Shown here piece by piece: positions 33,238 to 45,351 of a stretch of 64,000 nucleotides of DNA (the first letter of the stretch is position 1; every line of letters begins with the position of its first letter). Location of the stretch: NCBI GenBank assembly GCA_022478985.1, contig JAKSZP010017326.1, forward strand, positions 1-64,000. The letters run 5' to 3'. This stretch comes from Massospora cicadina (taxonomy: Eukaryota; Entomophthoromycota; Entomophthoromycetes; Entomophthorales; Entomophthoraceae). The translations under genes were made by a program, and so were the position numbers. Below the pieces are notes generated by a model. That model saw nothing but the letters and a program-made list of their open reading frames with translations, ran no database searches and was not told the DNA's origin.

Positions 33238-33983
33238 TGTTGGACATTTGCCATTGCAGCTGAAAAATAAGAATGACCTAGGTTGAGTTCACACAAAAAA
33301 GGAAATATTGGCCATTTGCAATTCTCTGATGCCATTAAGAGCAACTTTAATGAGAATGTTGAGGATATTGGACAAATGACACTGGACAACTTACGGTGGA
33401 ATCCCATTAAATGAGGTAACCCCATTATGAAACCTGCTCGGGCAATTTTATGAAAACTTGAATGGTCAGATCTCCCTGACTACTTGATGGACCTCGGGGC
33501 AACCATTGGAAGGCACGCCCCCATCTACAACTAGGTCCTTCTAAGAACCTATGCGGGGATCAACCCCTTTTATAGGTGTGGTGAAGGTCCCCAAGGTGAA
33601 AGTATTTTATCCAATGGTGAATGGGTAAAATACATCAAAACATTACCCCATGGGCACATTCTGCCCCAAAAACCCAACCTTCATTTTATCAAAAATTAAC
33701 TCACTTTAACCCAGATCTGATAGGAGCAAAAATCATATTATCTAATTCAGAAGCATCAAAGCTATTCTAAAATTATCCTCAAATTCCCCCCAACCCTCGA
33801 AATCAGTTTAAATATGGATTAAGTGGATATTAAGGGGATTGCTTTTTCTTTTTACTCCCACGCTCATAATAAAAATAATAAAAAATACAAGTCTTTATCA
33901 TTTACATCTATTCACCTTATTAAAACTTTTTTGAGATCCAGTGGCGTAAGCACCAGTGAGCACCCTTAAGCTGAATTCCTATA
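33238..33983 (+). mobile_element. Solo LTR, family I (copy 2), in H gag
   Basis: 746 bp, TGTTGGACATTTG to GAATTCCTATA, aligned over its whole length with 15625-16366. TSD ACGTG (33233-33237) / GCGTG (33984-33988), one transition apart. Confidence 0.85.
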
Positions 33984-35230
33984 GCGTGGACTTCATGCAA
34001 TTGTGTCGTCTATCACCTCTCAGACCTTTAACTACTTTGGAAAAATGCACCAGTAGTACTAACACCAGCAATAGTGATAAAACCTACCATCAGATTGAAC
34101 TTAGAAAAGATCCCAATTTTTGCTTGTGCTTCAAGACTAAGCTCACTCCTAGTGAAGGAACTATACCCAAATTTCCTCAGCTTTTGAAAACAGCATGGAC
34201 AGAGCTAGTGACATGCAGAAAGCTCACCATGTACAGGGATGTATGAGCTGAGAAGCAAAGGAGGTGCTTAGAGGTATACTTTTCCACCATCACACTTGAA
34301 CTGAAGTAAAAAGATTATTATTGCAAAGTTATAAAGAGGTCATGATGTGCATAATATGAAGCAAAAATTCTTTATTGTGAGAATGGGAAAGTCAAAATCA
34401 AGAGTGGACTAAGCAAACCAGACTTATCTTAAAGCACGACAGCTTTGGACAACTGAAGCATGAACTTAGTCACCATGAAAACTGTCTTGCTTAGTTAGCT
34501 GTAACGCCCACAACTGATGAAGCACATGGCTTTAGACATGAGATCTATTGAATCTTTGTAGCTATTGAGTTAACCTTTATTGATTTTAAAGCCACATATA
34601 AGAAGGAGTCAAGACATCAGAACCATCAGAACGATCAGCAACGCCGCCATGATATGAAGGTTATTTATATTACACAAAGTTGAAATGATAAGCTTAAGGT
34701 AAGGCTAACCGCCCAGTAGAATGAAAGCACCTGAACCCGCCAAGATTTTATGTAACAATTGTTGGTAAGAAGGACACTTCTAAGAAGCTGCATTAAGTCT
34801 CAAGAAGAAAAGAAAGACAAACCTAAAGAGGAGGTCTCAGGATGAGTCAATTTGGGTTGTTCACCACACCAACAAAGCCAATGAAGAGTAAACCAGGTCA
34901 GGGTTAACTTATGATTTTGCTATTGAAAGTCTAAGTGAAGTGATTGTGCCCTCTTGCCTCAGACCTAACCAAGAGAAGTTTGAGCCTACTGAGCATTTTT
35001 AAACTGTATCAAGCTTATAAGCTCACTCTGATAATTGATAGTATCTTAGGTGGAGAGAATCGTGTGGATACCACACTTAAGGGGATTTAAAAAGTAAAAA
35101 TTGTGAGTCATATAAGGCTTTCAAGGAGACCTGCATTCATAAGGAGTTATGAGGATTAGTCACACAGTCAGTGAATTCTAACAGCGGGAAAGACTATTAG
35201 CAAGATTTTTACAAGAGTTTAAGTCACCAT
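33984..35230 (+). pseudogene. Element H Gag, C-terminal part with eroded zinc knuckle
   Basis: 33990-34246 continues gag (RLSPLRPLTTLEKCTSSTNT). 34246-34740 is stop-rich. At 34751-34792 CNNCW, stop, EGHF, stop, EAA has CCHC spacing with the last Cys replaced and two stops. A basic stretch (SLKKKRKT) follows, as usual after a knuckle. Confidence 0.6.
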
Positions 35231-35640
35231 ACATAAATTAGAATTTAGCAGTACTGGATACTGGTGACCCAGTTAACATTATGTCTTGCATGCTCATGAA
35301 GAGATTAAAGTCTGAACTGGGCAATTATTGACAGGCCAAACTTAGAACAACCTAGCCTGAGTCAACCAAAGCACTAGGAGCCTTCTCTACATTACTATTA
35401 CAATTTAGATGTATTTTCTTGTATGCTCCAGATTTGGTGCTTGAGAATATCCATTGCAATTTCCTCACGAGAACTCAGTTTCCTAGTCAAGTTTGGAGAA
35501 ACTAATGATTTCAATTAGAATTCAGTAAGTCTTCTAAACTACCAGAAGCCACTTGTATTCCAAAACAAAGCTAAGAAGAATAGGAAGAAGCGGGTATGCA
35601 TTGTTGAAAAAGATCATTCAATTTTTAGACACCTAGAACT
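35231..35640 (+). pseudogene. Element H aspartic protease
   Basis: About 35250-35300 reads AVLDTGDPVNIMSCMLMKRL, with DTG intact. IHCNFLTRTQF (about 35449) is the C-terminal block seen in B2 (LLLRTQF). Frame broken by stops between. Confidence 0.8.
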
Positions 35641-35679
35641 ATAATGCTTAGGAAATAAGCAGTTACCGCAGAATGTAAA

Positions 35680-35970
35680 AGTAGAGTCTGGTTTACCCTT
35701 GTAGTCACGAGAAAAGATAAAATTTATTCCAGGTGAATAGAAGTCCATTTTGGTTAACGTTAGCATCAACATGACTTAACAGAAGTTTCTCAAAACATAC
35801 TGTTCCAAAGTAGTCAAAGAACAAGAACCTAGAGTGATGGCTGGATTTTATGATTTTACCTACCAAGGAAAAGTCTAAGTCTAAGTCTTACTTGAAAACA
35901 TTATCAAGCGCACTGTCAAGATCAAAAAAGGTCAAAAAATTGCTAAAGTGAAGCTGTACCACTATTTTGA
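35680..35970 (+). pseudogene. dUTPase-like domain of element H
   Basis: FIPGE, stop, KSILVNVSINM (about 35725-35775), then MAGFYDFTYQGKV (about 35837) and VKIKKGQKIAKVKLYHY (about 35914-35964). These correspond to IPPG..LV, motif 3 (GV.D.DY.G.) with Asp and Tyr retained, and motif 4 (KKGDRIAQL). Motif 2 is not recognisable and motif 5 is absent. Lies between protease and RT. Confidence 0.65.
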
Positions 35971-36784
35971 CGATAAATCAGTTCATACCATCACTAGCAT
36001 CGAAGTGATTAGGATTTAGGAGCCAACCACACAATAACATGAACTCATTGAGCTCTTATATAAATACTAAGATACCTTCAGTAGCATATCTAACTATTGT
36101 ATCTTGTATAAATGAAAGGTTTAAAAGATTTACACTAAAAGGCTCTATTCCCTTTTAGCTAAAGACATACAGCCATTCTAAGAAGAAGAATATTTTATCT
36201 TGAAAGTATTACAATAGCTTATGAATTTAGAATTGGTACACCCTTCCAAGCGTCCCTAGGCGTTGCCCCTTCTTCTGATCAGAAAGACAGAACTCACCGC
36301 ATAGTCATGGATTACCAAATATCAAACTACCTAATAAAGAAATTTTTATTCTCTATTGGGCATCAATGATGCCTTATGAGGGCTTAAAGGACTGCGCTAA
36401 TTCTCAGTCATGGACTTTGCAAGTGGGTATTAGCAGATGAAACTGTCAGCAGAAGACCAGGAGAAGTGTGCGCTTATAATCAATCAAGGCCAGTTCAAGC
36501 CAATCTATATGCCACAAGTTATGTGCAACGCCCTGGCTACATTCCAAAGAGTATTGAACTAATATTTTGGAGATCTTAAGATGATAAGAGTGCTTATTTA
36601 CTTGGATGCTATGAGGGTTTTCAGCATGACGTTCAAGGATCATATGGCACACCTGAAGGAGTTTTTACTAAGGCAGTAGAAATATAACTATAAGCTCAAG
36701 AGAAGCAAGCTTCAATTCCTGAAGAGTCAATTGTAATTTATTGGTTATGAAGTGAATCAAAGTCTCAGAATTTGGACCTATCAG
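35971..36784 (+). pseudogene. Element H reverse transcriptase
   Basis: Around 36290 RTHRIVMDYQISNYL is the fingers block. Around 36597 VLIYLDAMRVFSMTFKDHMA has YLDD changed to YLDA, removing a catalytic Asp. LKRSKLQFLKSQL and FIGYEVNQSLRI close the thumb before the insert. Confidence 0.78.
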
Positions 36785-37385
36785 GGAGCACCAGTGTTGG
36801 ACGCAGACCTGGAAGGTAGCACCAGTAAAGTCTTTTGTTCCGAAATTAGAATAAGCAGGTGCAACAAAGGCTATCAGAACTATTACAACTGATTATTAAA
36901 ACTTAGTAATAAACACAATATTTTAATTATAAGATATTAGATTTCAGTCCTCCTTTATCTTAAATAGTTAGGGATATTTATAGGAATAGTAGAGAAATTC
37001 ATATCATATAAGGAATAAGTTCTTTTGTATCAGATAAATGATATGGATGATTATTAAATCTGATAAGTTCATTAATAAATAAGATATCATTTTTGTTAAA
37101 TTGCAGCATTCACAAGATGCTAATTATACCTAGTTTGAAAGGAATTGATCTCGTTGTAAACTATACAACTCGATTTTAATATCAGGAAAGTAATTTTGAG
37201 ATGCCAATTGAACTAAAAACGTCGGAGCACAACACAGTAGAGTAATTTGGATTGTAAATTGATAGTTCACACACAGGCAAGTTGAAATAATATATATAAT
37301 TATAAATTATAGCCCAAAAGCAATTATTCTTAATAGGGAAACCCCAGGTCAAGGCTTTACACAAATTGGGGTAAATCCTGACTCA
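36785..37385. other. AT-rich insert within H pol, unidentified
   Basis: The RT thumb before it and the connection after it (FLGIMGYFCH, about 37460) are normally close together, so about 0.6 kb is extra. It has no coding signal. A TGTTGG at 36795 could be an LTR start but I cannot find a convincing end or TSD. Confidence 0.45.
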
Positions 37386-38110
37386 AAGAGTAATCAAGCC
37401 TCAGCAAGGGAAGGTTGAAACTATTATCAATATGAGTTTTCCCAATTGCATGAGAGACAATAAAATGTTCTTGGCATAATGGGTTACTTCTGCCATTTGT
37501 GCCAAATTTTGTGAAAAAATGCCAAGTCGCTCATGCACCTACTCAACAAAATCTATTAAGTTGGGACAAGAGCAAGAAGATGCCACCAACCAGCTAAAGC
37601 AGAAGCTAATGGAAGCCTCAATCATGATATAATTATATTTTAAAACGATTTTAAATGTTTACATAGATGCCAGAAGCGTGAGTATGGGCGTTACTATAGC
37701 ACAGTTGGATAAAGCAGGGTTATATCACCCAATTGAGTGTTCAACTCTAAGACATATATCAAAGCAGCTTGCAACTACATGGTTACAGAGTGTGAAAGCC
37801 CAAAGGTGATCAGAGCAATATGTCACTTCCAACCCTACGTTATATTATACAATTCAAGAATATTATGGATCATACATCTCTGGGATGGTTGATGAACATG
37901 AAGGATAAAGAAGAAAGACTAGAAAAGTGGGACTTTCAGATTCAAGGTATAGCTATATGATCCTGTACCAGGAAGAAGGAAGCACCTGAACGCGGATGTC
38001 TTGTCACAGGTGACTATATTCCATTTGCAAGTCCTTGAGAGCGCTAAGATCTACAGCTTATAAAGAAACTAAAAGAGGAATGAAAGGAAGAGAACGATGA
38101 AGTTAAAAGA
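37386..38110 (+). pseudogene. Element H RT connection and RNase H
   Basis: MGYFCHLCQIL and KNAKSLMHLL (about 37480-37550) are the connection. RNase H relics are YMVTECESPKVIRAI-type (about 37780, usual Y.VTE.E.LAV) and HLNADVLSQVTIF (about 37987, usual NADALSR). Heavily frameshifted. Confidence 0.7.
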
Positions 38111-39320
38111 TACTGAAGTGCTTTATTGAGCGATAAGATTCCAAGATGGACAGCTAGAAAAACAAGTTTAGGAGATATGGCTACCTTATGTGAAGCTGAG
38201 TTACTGACTGGCACTAGTAGTGGAAGGACAACTCCTAGTAGGCTATGGATGATTACAGAAGACACATCAACATCCTGGGGAGAGATATTACTGGGAGGTC
38301 GTGTTGGATAATATCAGTCAGGCTCTGGAGCTCTGTGTTAAATGCACCCATTATAAAGTTCTCCCAAAGAAGTTCCCTTTTTATTCTGTCCCTTCAAGCG
38401 CGCCATCTTAAATTTTATAATGATGTTGTGGGACAATTCCCAAAGTCATCAAGTAGATATGAGCTGTAATTTATAGCTATAGATCATAAACCAAGAGGAC
38501 AGAAGCTACTTCAGTCAATGCATTTACCATCAGAGTCACTTTAAGTTCCTTTACCACCAGGTCATTACACACCATGGATACTTTCAGATAATCATTTCTA
38601 GCAATGGACAGAACTTTATTTCAAATGTTGTGAGACACCTGATGGACTTAGTAAAAGCAAACAGCAGTTTAACACACCATATACACCATTTACCAACAGA
38701 AGATTGAAGAGAGTTAACAGAACACTTGAACTCATATCAAAGAAAATGGTTAAAATATAGATACTTTTGGAACTCTTGTTACCATCGCCTAGTTTGCTTA
38801 CCAGTTAAGCTACCACAGGACTATTGGCATGCCTCCATTAAGCGTTATACAAAAGAGAAGCCGCTTTACTGAGTTTTTTAGCTCCAGTGATAGATGCGGA
38901 TAGGAAGAATTTACCTCCCAGAAGTACTAGGAAGAGTTAGAGGAGGAGTTATTTAATATTTATATTGAATTTCAGCAAAAACAGAATGAAGTCACTTAAG
39001 GAGAGTACCAAAAAAGTGACTAAAGACCCAAGTTGCCCATATTTGAGGTGGGACGTAAAGTAATGTTCTATCACATATTCAGAGGATAACATGAGAACTT
39101 ACAGGCCATCTGGATGGGACCTGCAACTGTTGTCATGATAAAAGGAACTGAGTATTCCATTAAGGGACACCACCCAAACGACCTATATATGAGTCCACAT
39201 GCGAACTTGAAGTCATTCCCTAGGTCTTATCTTGGTGAGGATATTGCTGGGAAACGCTTAAATTTAGGGGCTAAATCCTTAACCTATGAAAGAATTCCCA
39301 TAAAACCCCCAATTTAACAA
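38111..39320 (+). pseudogene. Element H integrase
   Basis: FYNDVVGQFPKSSSRYEL then FIAIDHKPR (about 38415-38500) is the first-Asp region. ILSDNHF (about 38579) is the second. RLKRVNRTLELISKKM (about 38702) has Lys in place of the catalytic Glu. The C-terminal domain at 39114-39240 reads MGPATVVMIKGTEYSIKGHH. Followed by the 3' LTR. Confidence 0.78.
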
Positions 39321-40352
39321 TAACATTATAGGTACTAATGATCAAGCCGGCCAGAATAAATATTGAGTACAAACAGAAATATTTAGAAATTATTGAGATT
39401 TTTGTAAATCCAAAGACCTTTTTATAGACTTTGAAGGGCCTAAACTTCCTGTTAACAAAGGCCATTATATACCCCCTGACCGCTGAAATAATTTACCAGA
39501 CATACAGAATGACGTCAGAGATCCAGAAATTATAAACTTTGGTCCATATAACTATGCACTTGATTTAAAGATAAAAATTTGATAAACCCCGCCTTTATAA
39601 ACTTGAGTTCAACTGCCATTGATAGGAGCATTACCAAAAACTCATCTGAAGAGAAAGAAGCCCATTTGTACAAAGCACAGAAATGCTAGTATTACCAAAA
39701 AAATAAGCACATTAGCTTTACAAAGACTATCATTAAATACTACTGATGTGCTCAAGCAGCTGCAACAGCCTAAAGAGTCACAAGAATTGAAGAATGCAGA
39801 GCATAATCCATGATTTACATGCATGCCAGAGCTCCATATAATTTAAGAAAGAAGCCCAGAAGATCCAACGGAATAATGGTTGGACTCCACTGTGCCTATA
39901 CCAAGAAGCAAATGTACATTATCATTAAAAGAAAATTGTGATTTAACACAAATTACGTTCTTTCAAACACCTGATATTCCTAAGAAACTAATTAGTTTTC
40001 CGTTACCCTATCAACAAAGTGACATCTTTTGCAGAATCTGTCTTTAGACTTGATGTTTTTATTTAAGATTTATACCACATACATATCATATTGGAAAGGT
40101 TCAGACTTAGACTTACTGTTGTCTTCAGAGTTTGAAAGAGTTCTGGTGTGCACAGGAGCAGCCTCATTATTTTTAACACTAAGGCTCCAACGTGGTTGGA
40201 CACGCTTTAAATCATGAGAAAAGTCCTACGTTTAGAAAAACTAGACCCTCTAATTAGCCTAATGGCGCACCTTAGCAAATAGATAATCATTGCTAGTGGA
40301 CCAACCCTTTTTATTAGCACCTCTGAGCAAGTGGGCCACTTATGCAGTAAAC
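39321..40352 (+). repeat. 3' LTR of element H
   Basis: Starts TAACATTATAGG (TG to TA) and aligns with 31871-32898 to GTGGGCCACTTATGCAGTAAAC. Divergence is high, so H is old. Confidence 0.68.
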
Positions 40353-40384
40353 TCACAAAGAAGTGTGACCATAATATGCCATTA

Positions 40385-41444
40385 ATTGTAGATATTTTGG
40401 TGCTTTTGGACCAAGTTTACCAACTTTATTTGTTCTTAGAATGATGTTAACTGGGCATAGAAAATGCATCATTGCAGAGAATTTTTCTGTCACTAAGTTT
40501 CAAAGAAAAAAAATATAATGTCCTTTAGACATTTTTTTTTAATTTTGGGTATTGACTAATCATATGTGGTCAATACTCAAACAATAACATTCATTGTTAT
40601 GAATCTAACCAAATATCAAAGCATTGTTGTGAACCAAAATACCTCTACCATCCCAGCGCTGACTTTAAATTTGATATTGTTTTATTATGATAATAATGAA
40701 CGCCTACACCAACAACTGTATTTGTCCAACTCAAACTTTGCCAAATACTATAATATGAAAACAAATCCACCTGGGGCTTCCATAATACTCCAAGTGCTTT
40801 CAGATGACCCTAGAGTCTCATCACAGATTGGAGTTTCACCGTTTACAAATTACCAATTAGACCTTTAGAATGGTGGTACCAAACTAAAATGTTTCAAGGA
40901 CCCTGAGGAGTCTTGTGGCAAACCTGGAGATATAGCTATGACTAATGACTTTATAACGTGACCACTGGCGGGATAAAGGGTACTAGAATCAGGCCATATT
41001 TTTGGTAAGAATTCTTCATTAAAATGGTGAAATGGTGAATATTAAAAAATTTAATCACATCTGGCAGTAATTTTAAGGTTACAAAGAATAATCCTAACAA
41101 TGATAAAGAAAATTCTACAAACAATGGCAGAACTATTAGGACTAAAGAGGTTTTCATACCCTATGATTATATATGGCTATGCTATAAAAGTTTGATTTTT
41201 GATTGCATATTAGTGTCCTGTCTTCATATTTGATCCCAAACGTAGTGCACCTGAACCTGTGCTGTACCCATTTGTCAGCAACCTAAAATTTTTAAGCTTA
41301 ATTGTAGCCAATTGAAACTTCCAATAAGGTTCACATCTGAAAGAGCATATCATCAAGTATGTGACCATTAAACCATATGACATATGGTATACTCAACTAA
41401 TCTTCTAATATTCCTTATACTATTTATAATTGGTACTCTCAAGG
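40385..41444 (+). pseudogene. Unrecognised reading frame right of H
   Basis: A frame opens after a TAA at 40557-40559 and runs to TAG at 40866-40868, then continues to a TGA at 40959. No ATG starts it. Readings: TITFIVMNLTKYQSIVVNQN, SIILQVLSDDPRVSSQIGVS, CFKDPEESCGKPGDIAMTND. The alternating hydrophobic pattern looks like a beta-sandwich and unlike any pol domain. If GT at 40958 and AG at 41066-41067 were an intron, the frame would stay open to 41235. That is speculation. I do not recognise the protein. Confidence 0.35.
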
Positions 41445-41449
41445 GTCCC

Positions 41450-42607
41450 TGTAAAAGTTTTACTCTTAGGAGTTGATTATTGGAGGTCAACCCTAGTAAT
41501 CTTTCTACTGCACAGGTTCATTTTCCTTGTGCACCTCGCGTTGTAAGAATAAATTAATCCAAAAATAGTATGATGACTATTATCTGTAGTCAAATTAGAA
41601 TTATCTTCAGGCCCAACGCTTCAGCCGGTATTTTCAATAAAACTGAATATTGCACTCTTAGGGATTCATTCCCTATAATCCTATCCACTTGATCTTTGTA
41701 AAGATCCTTTAATGACAGTCTCCTTCAGCCCAACACACAGTTGGCAGCAATCCCTTAGCCATGATTCCCTTCATCTCTAGATCCCCACTCAGATCTCTAC
41801 TCTTCTCTGAGAGTCTACCAATTATTGCCTTCTGCAATAATATCCTTAAAATGGAATCTTCACGCTAGATGCTGATAGTCTAACTATTACCAAATCTACA
41901 GTCAAACTAATTATGTTCTTTATTAGTTCTTCTACAACTGTAAATGTGTGTCAATCAGTGTTTGTTTTTTTATTATAGTGAATTCTAGGGAATTTATAGG
42001 TGATTCAGCTGTCTAACCCTTGATTGACACCTCTTTGATGAAATGGCAGCCGTTGCCATTGAATCACCCTTCCTTGTCTTGGCAGCGATGGTCTTCCTCA
42101 TACTGACTAGGATTCTGATGTTAGACATCCTCAAGACCTCAAACAGAAAGAGTCAGAAATGTATCCTTAACTTTTTCCTCTCAATCCAAGTGAATCATTC
42201 ATAATTGGATAGCAACCTGCTTAGATGATGGGACTTTTTACCCATTATGGCAGGTCACTTCACTAACCAATTGATTTGCTAGTTGCAGGCAGCATCACTC
42301 ACCTCGCAACTCATTTAACATTCCCAATCAGTTGGTGATGAAACCCAACTGATCCCAATTGGTACACCTGATAGTTAATTACTATCAGATGCCCTTATTT
42401 CATCAGCTGCTCCACCTGATGAGATATTAGGTATTCATCCAGATCAATCCTCAATGGATACGACCAGATAAATATCCTAAAATCCCCAAATGTAGTTCCT
42501 TTGAAATTTTAGTCAACCGATTTCCAATTCACTTTGCCTTAGGGAATTTTTCCCCTAGCGATACCAGGTAATCTAGCAGGCTGGGAATATGGGCAAAAAT
42601 CCCAACA
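41450..42607 (-). mobile_element. Solo LTR, family D (copy D2)
   Basis: 1158 bp. The minus strand starts TGTTGGGATTTTTGCCCATA. Shares with the E LTRs the GTATGATGACTATTATCTG block, the GATGAAATGGCAGCCGTTGC block and the CAACTGATCCCAATTGG-type blocks. TSD GTCCC (41445-41449) / GTCCA (42608-42612). Confidence 0.82.
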
Positions 42608-42612
42608 GTCCA

Positions 42613-43199
42613 TAATGTAAACTTTAATTTAAATCCAAATTATTGCACTTATAAGAAACTATAATTTTATTCAGACATTTTTAAATCTGAATAGCAAAAC
42701 ATACTGATTCAAATAGGTAAAAATCATTAAATCCTAACTGATCTTAATTAATTTAAGTAAGATATTTATCTCTTGAGAGCTATAAACTAGTATAAAGCTT
42801 TCATAACAGATTCAAAAAATTTCTTCACCTCTTTACTAAATGCAAAATAAAGTAAGCATCTAGAATCTGAGTTTGTTTTTACTATAAGCTTTAATTTTGG
42901 TAAAGATTTATCACATACCAACTCTCATTAATAAATTACTAAAGAATCATAAGTATCTACTTATTCAGGTGATCTGGAAAGTGGGCTGAAATGAACATTT
43001 TTAGCATAACAATTACCCGCAAATTTTTTTTGTTTCTAATTAATTATCTTTATTGAATTTAAAAACTATTTACAATACATGTTATAGCCGCAGATGTGCC
43101 TTATAAAACTGCTACTACTTTCTTTACAAGAAATTTAAATCATCAACTGAAAATTTTCTGTGAGTTTTCTATTCAAAGCCAAATTGATGTTAGAAGTGT
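42613..43199. other. AT-rich stretch, nothing recognised
   Basis: Over 70 percent A+T with stops in all frames. Lies between solo LTR D2 and the RNase H/integrase remnant of J, so an eroded RNase H is possible but I cannot show it. Confidence 0.3.
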
Positions 43200-43628
43200 G
43201 AAATGGCGAGAGAAATGAAGGACCTTGGCCTAAAGATGGCATACTTATATGAGAAAATTACTTTTGTAGCTGACAGACTATCTAATATACCCAATACCCT
43301 ACTGGACTAGTAATCTTCTATATCTGACGATATGGAAATTAAGACAAATATACATATTTGGAAGTTTCTAAAAGAGTTTGAAATACCTAAGGCAGTAGGT
43401 TACATATGGTATTTGAGAAACAATACATTAATTTCTTTATTATATAATTCAGTTATATTAAATACCCCAATTACTAGTAGCAATGGTAATATAGTGAAGG
43501 CAAAATTTAAAAATCAAAAGGAAGCTCATGATGATGAGGGCCACTTTGGTATTATCGCTGCATGGAATCTTCTTTTTAGATTAAAAATGAAGGACAAATG
43601 CATAGTGATGTATGCAATAATGTAGCCA
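43200..43628 (+). pseudogene. Element J RNase H end and integrase zinc-binding region
   Basis: About 43213-43320 reads EMKDLGLKMAYLYEKITFVA then DRLSNIPN, the C-terminus of Gypsy RNase H (usual ...FEI.H..G..N..ADRLSR). The 43332-43625 frame holds NQKEAHDDEGHFGIIAAWNL, LFRLKMKDK, the H..H part of the integrase zinc-binding domain (usual AHDG.GHFG...T...L). Confidence 0.65.
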
Positions 43629-45153
43629 CTTGTCATTTAAATATTTACCATAGAATCAGCACTAAGAAACCAACAATCCTTCTAACAGCTTATCTCTAAG
43701 TGGAAAATATGTTGAGACTTACTGGGACTTCTTAGAGTTGCAATCAATGGTTTAAAGTTTGTTCAGTTCACTATTAGTTATTTCACAAGATGACCTCTCA
43801 CCAAAGCATGTCTATGAAATAATGTAACAAAAACAGCTTGATTATAGATAAACTTTAACTTAAGCCTCTATTTACCATCATCGCCAGCAAAGATCTTGCT
43901 TTAACAATAAACTGGTCATGAAAATTATGAACCAGGTTTATGAGCTGATCAAAGACACATCATAAAACCCACAATGATATGGTATGACTGGGTGACTAAA
44001 CCAGACCTAGTTGCATATCAAGAGAGTGTCTGTAAAACACCTATTCCTGGAGGAGTTAAGGAAAACCACACACATACCACAGGTAACAAACCGCTAGCAC
44101 TAAAGAATAGGACTTTGTTAGATAAGATGACTATGTGATCCAATAACCCCTTGAGGAGGTCTGCAGCAAGACGAAGCAAAAGAATAATATGACAGATATA
44201 AACTAGGGCTTATTAGAATTTAGCAAATAACAAGGTTGTTGGTCTAGCAAAAAAGTGCATAAGAAAACAGGGAGGTAGGACATCATCAAATCACTGTGAT
44301 ACTGGACTGATTCTGGCCAATAGTATCAACTTACCATCAAAAGTAGTATTGTACCTTGGGTAAGCCTGAACTTGAGCTTTAGAATTCAGCAAAATACTGC
44401 CAAATTGGGTAATAATATATTTATTGGGACCAAATATCCATTCAGTAAATAAACTCTCTAAAACATTTTTGACTGAATAAGTGGTAAACTTCAACCCTCC
44501 AGCTCACCAAGTCTTTCACTTGTGTGCCAGCTCTCCTTGTACTTTTGCTGAGCATCAACTTGTGCAATACGTTGAGGCGATGGACATCGCTGAACTCATA
44601 AACAAAGAAACCCACAATAAACCTCCTTATGCCCCATGTCAATAATGCTCCCACCCCAATGCTGTCTGCCATGGCCCGCCATCTAAAGAGGGCGCCTGAC
44701 AAAAAGCTTCCTCAAAGCCTCCTCACCTTCTGATATGGCTTCCTAGGCTGATAACTTAGGGATATATTAGGATTTTTTATTTCTAATAATCCCTTTATTT
44801 TGCTCATTCGCAAATAAAGATGCGTGGTGGCTCCCCCTTTTGGGTTGGGCACCACTAGTGCTAAAGGTAAGCGGTAAACTTCAATGCTAATAATGTAAAG
44901 CTGGCATTCTCATCAAGTGAACCCTGAGAACCAACCTGAGCATACTTAGCCCTTACCAGAGTTGATCTATGGTATGTTTCAGATCAGGAGGGCGGCCAAC
45001 TTGATCCCTTTAGCCTCGTTGAGCACATCCTTGTTCTTGAAATCAGTACCCACAGATATGTCATGTGACATTACATAATTCTCCATATTTTGAGGTACCA
45101 CCCTTTTCCTAGGGCATCATTCAGTGTAAAATTTTTTGAGAAGTAGCAAAACT
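43629..45153. other. Remainder of J integrase and 3' end of G, unresolved
   Basis: 43629-44290 is stop-rich and plus-strand integrase-like at best. 44290-45153 should contain the 3' end or 3' LTR of minus-strand element G. It contains a CTAATAATCC / TTTATTTGCGAATGAG-type AT-rich tract near 44790 and an 86-codon minus frame (44442-44702) with no recognised domain. I could not define an LTR pair or a TSD. Confidence 0.3.
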
Positions 45154-45351
45154 TTATGACAGTGACTTTGGGGCCACAATATTGGGAAAGCGCTTTTGGT
45201 ATATATCAAGTAGATCCTCTAAATGAGCACAATCACGGGTTGGAACCCAGTTGTTCTCCGTGGTTTCAAAACCTTTCCAACTTACCAGATATTTGCGTCT
45301 TTTACATGATGAGAGGCCAGATCTTAGACACTTCTCACTCAGTTTCCACAT
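45154..45351 (-). pseudogene. Element G chromodomain
   Basis: The minus frame reads RRKYLVSWKGFETTENNWVP, TRDCAHLEDLLDIYQKRFP. This is a full chromodomain core (YLVSWKGF, ENNWVP) with its C-terminal helix, without an internal stop. It ends pol, as in A and C. Confidence 0.88.

Larger units (their letters stand above)
31871..40352 (+). mobile_element. Element H: Ty3/Gypsy retrotransposon with dUTPase-like domain
   Basis: Direct repeats of about 1.03 kb at 31871-32898 and 39321-40352 share many tracts (for example ACCAAGAAGCAAATGTACATT, GAGAGTTCTGGTGTGC). Gag, protease, dUTPase-like, RT, RNase H and integrase lie between, all in pieces. It holds a solo LTR (33238-33983) and an unidentified 0.6-kb AT-rich insert (about 36785-37380). 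The left flank is CATTA. A perfect CATTA also occurs at 40380-40384, 27 bp beyond the LTR end. Exact right end is uncertain. Confidence 0.75.
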
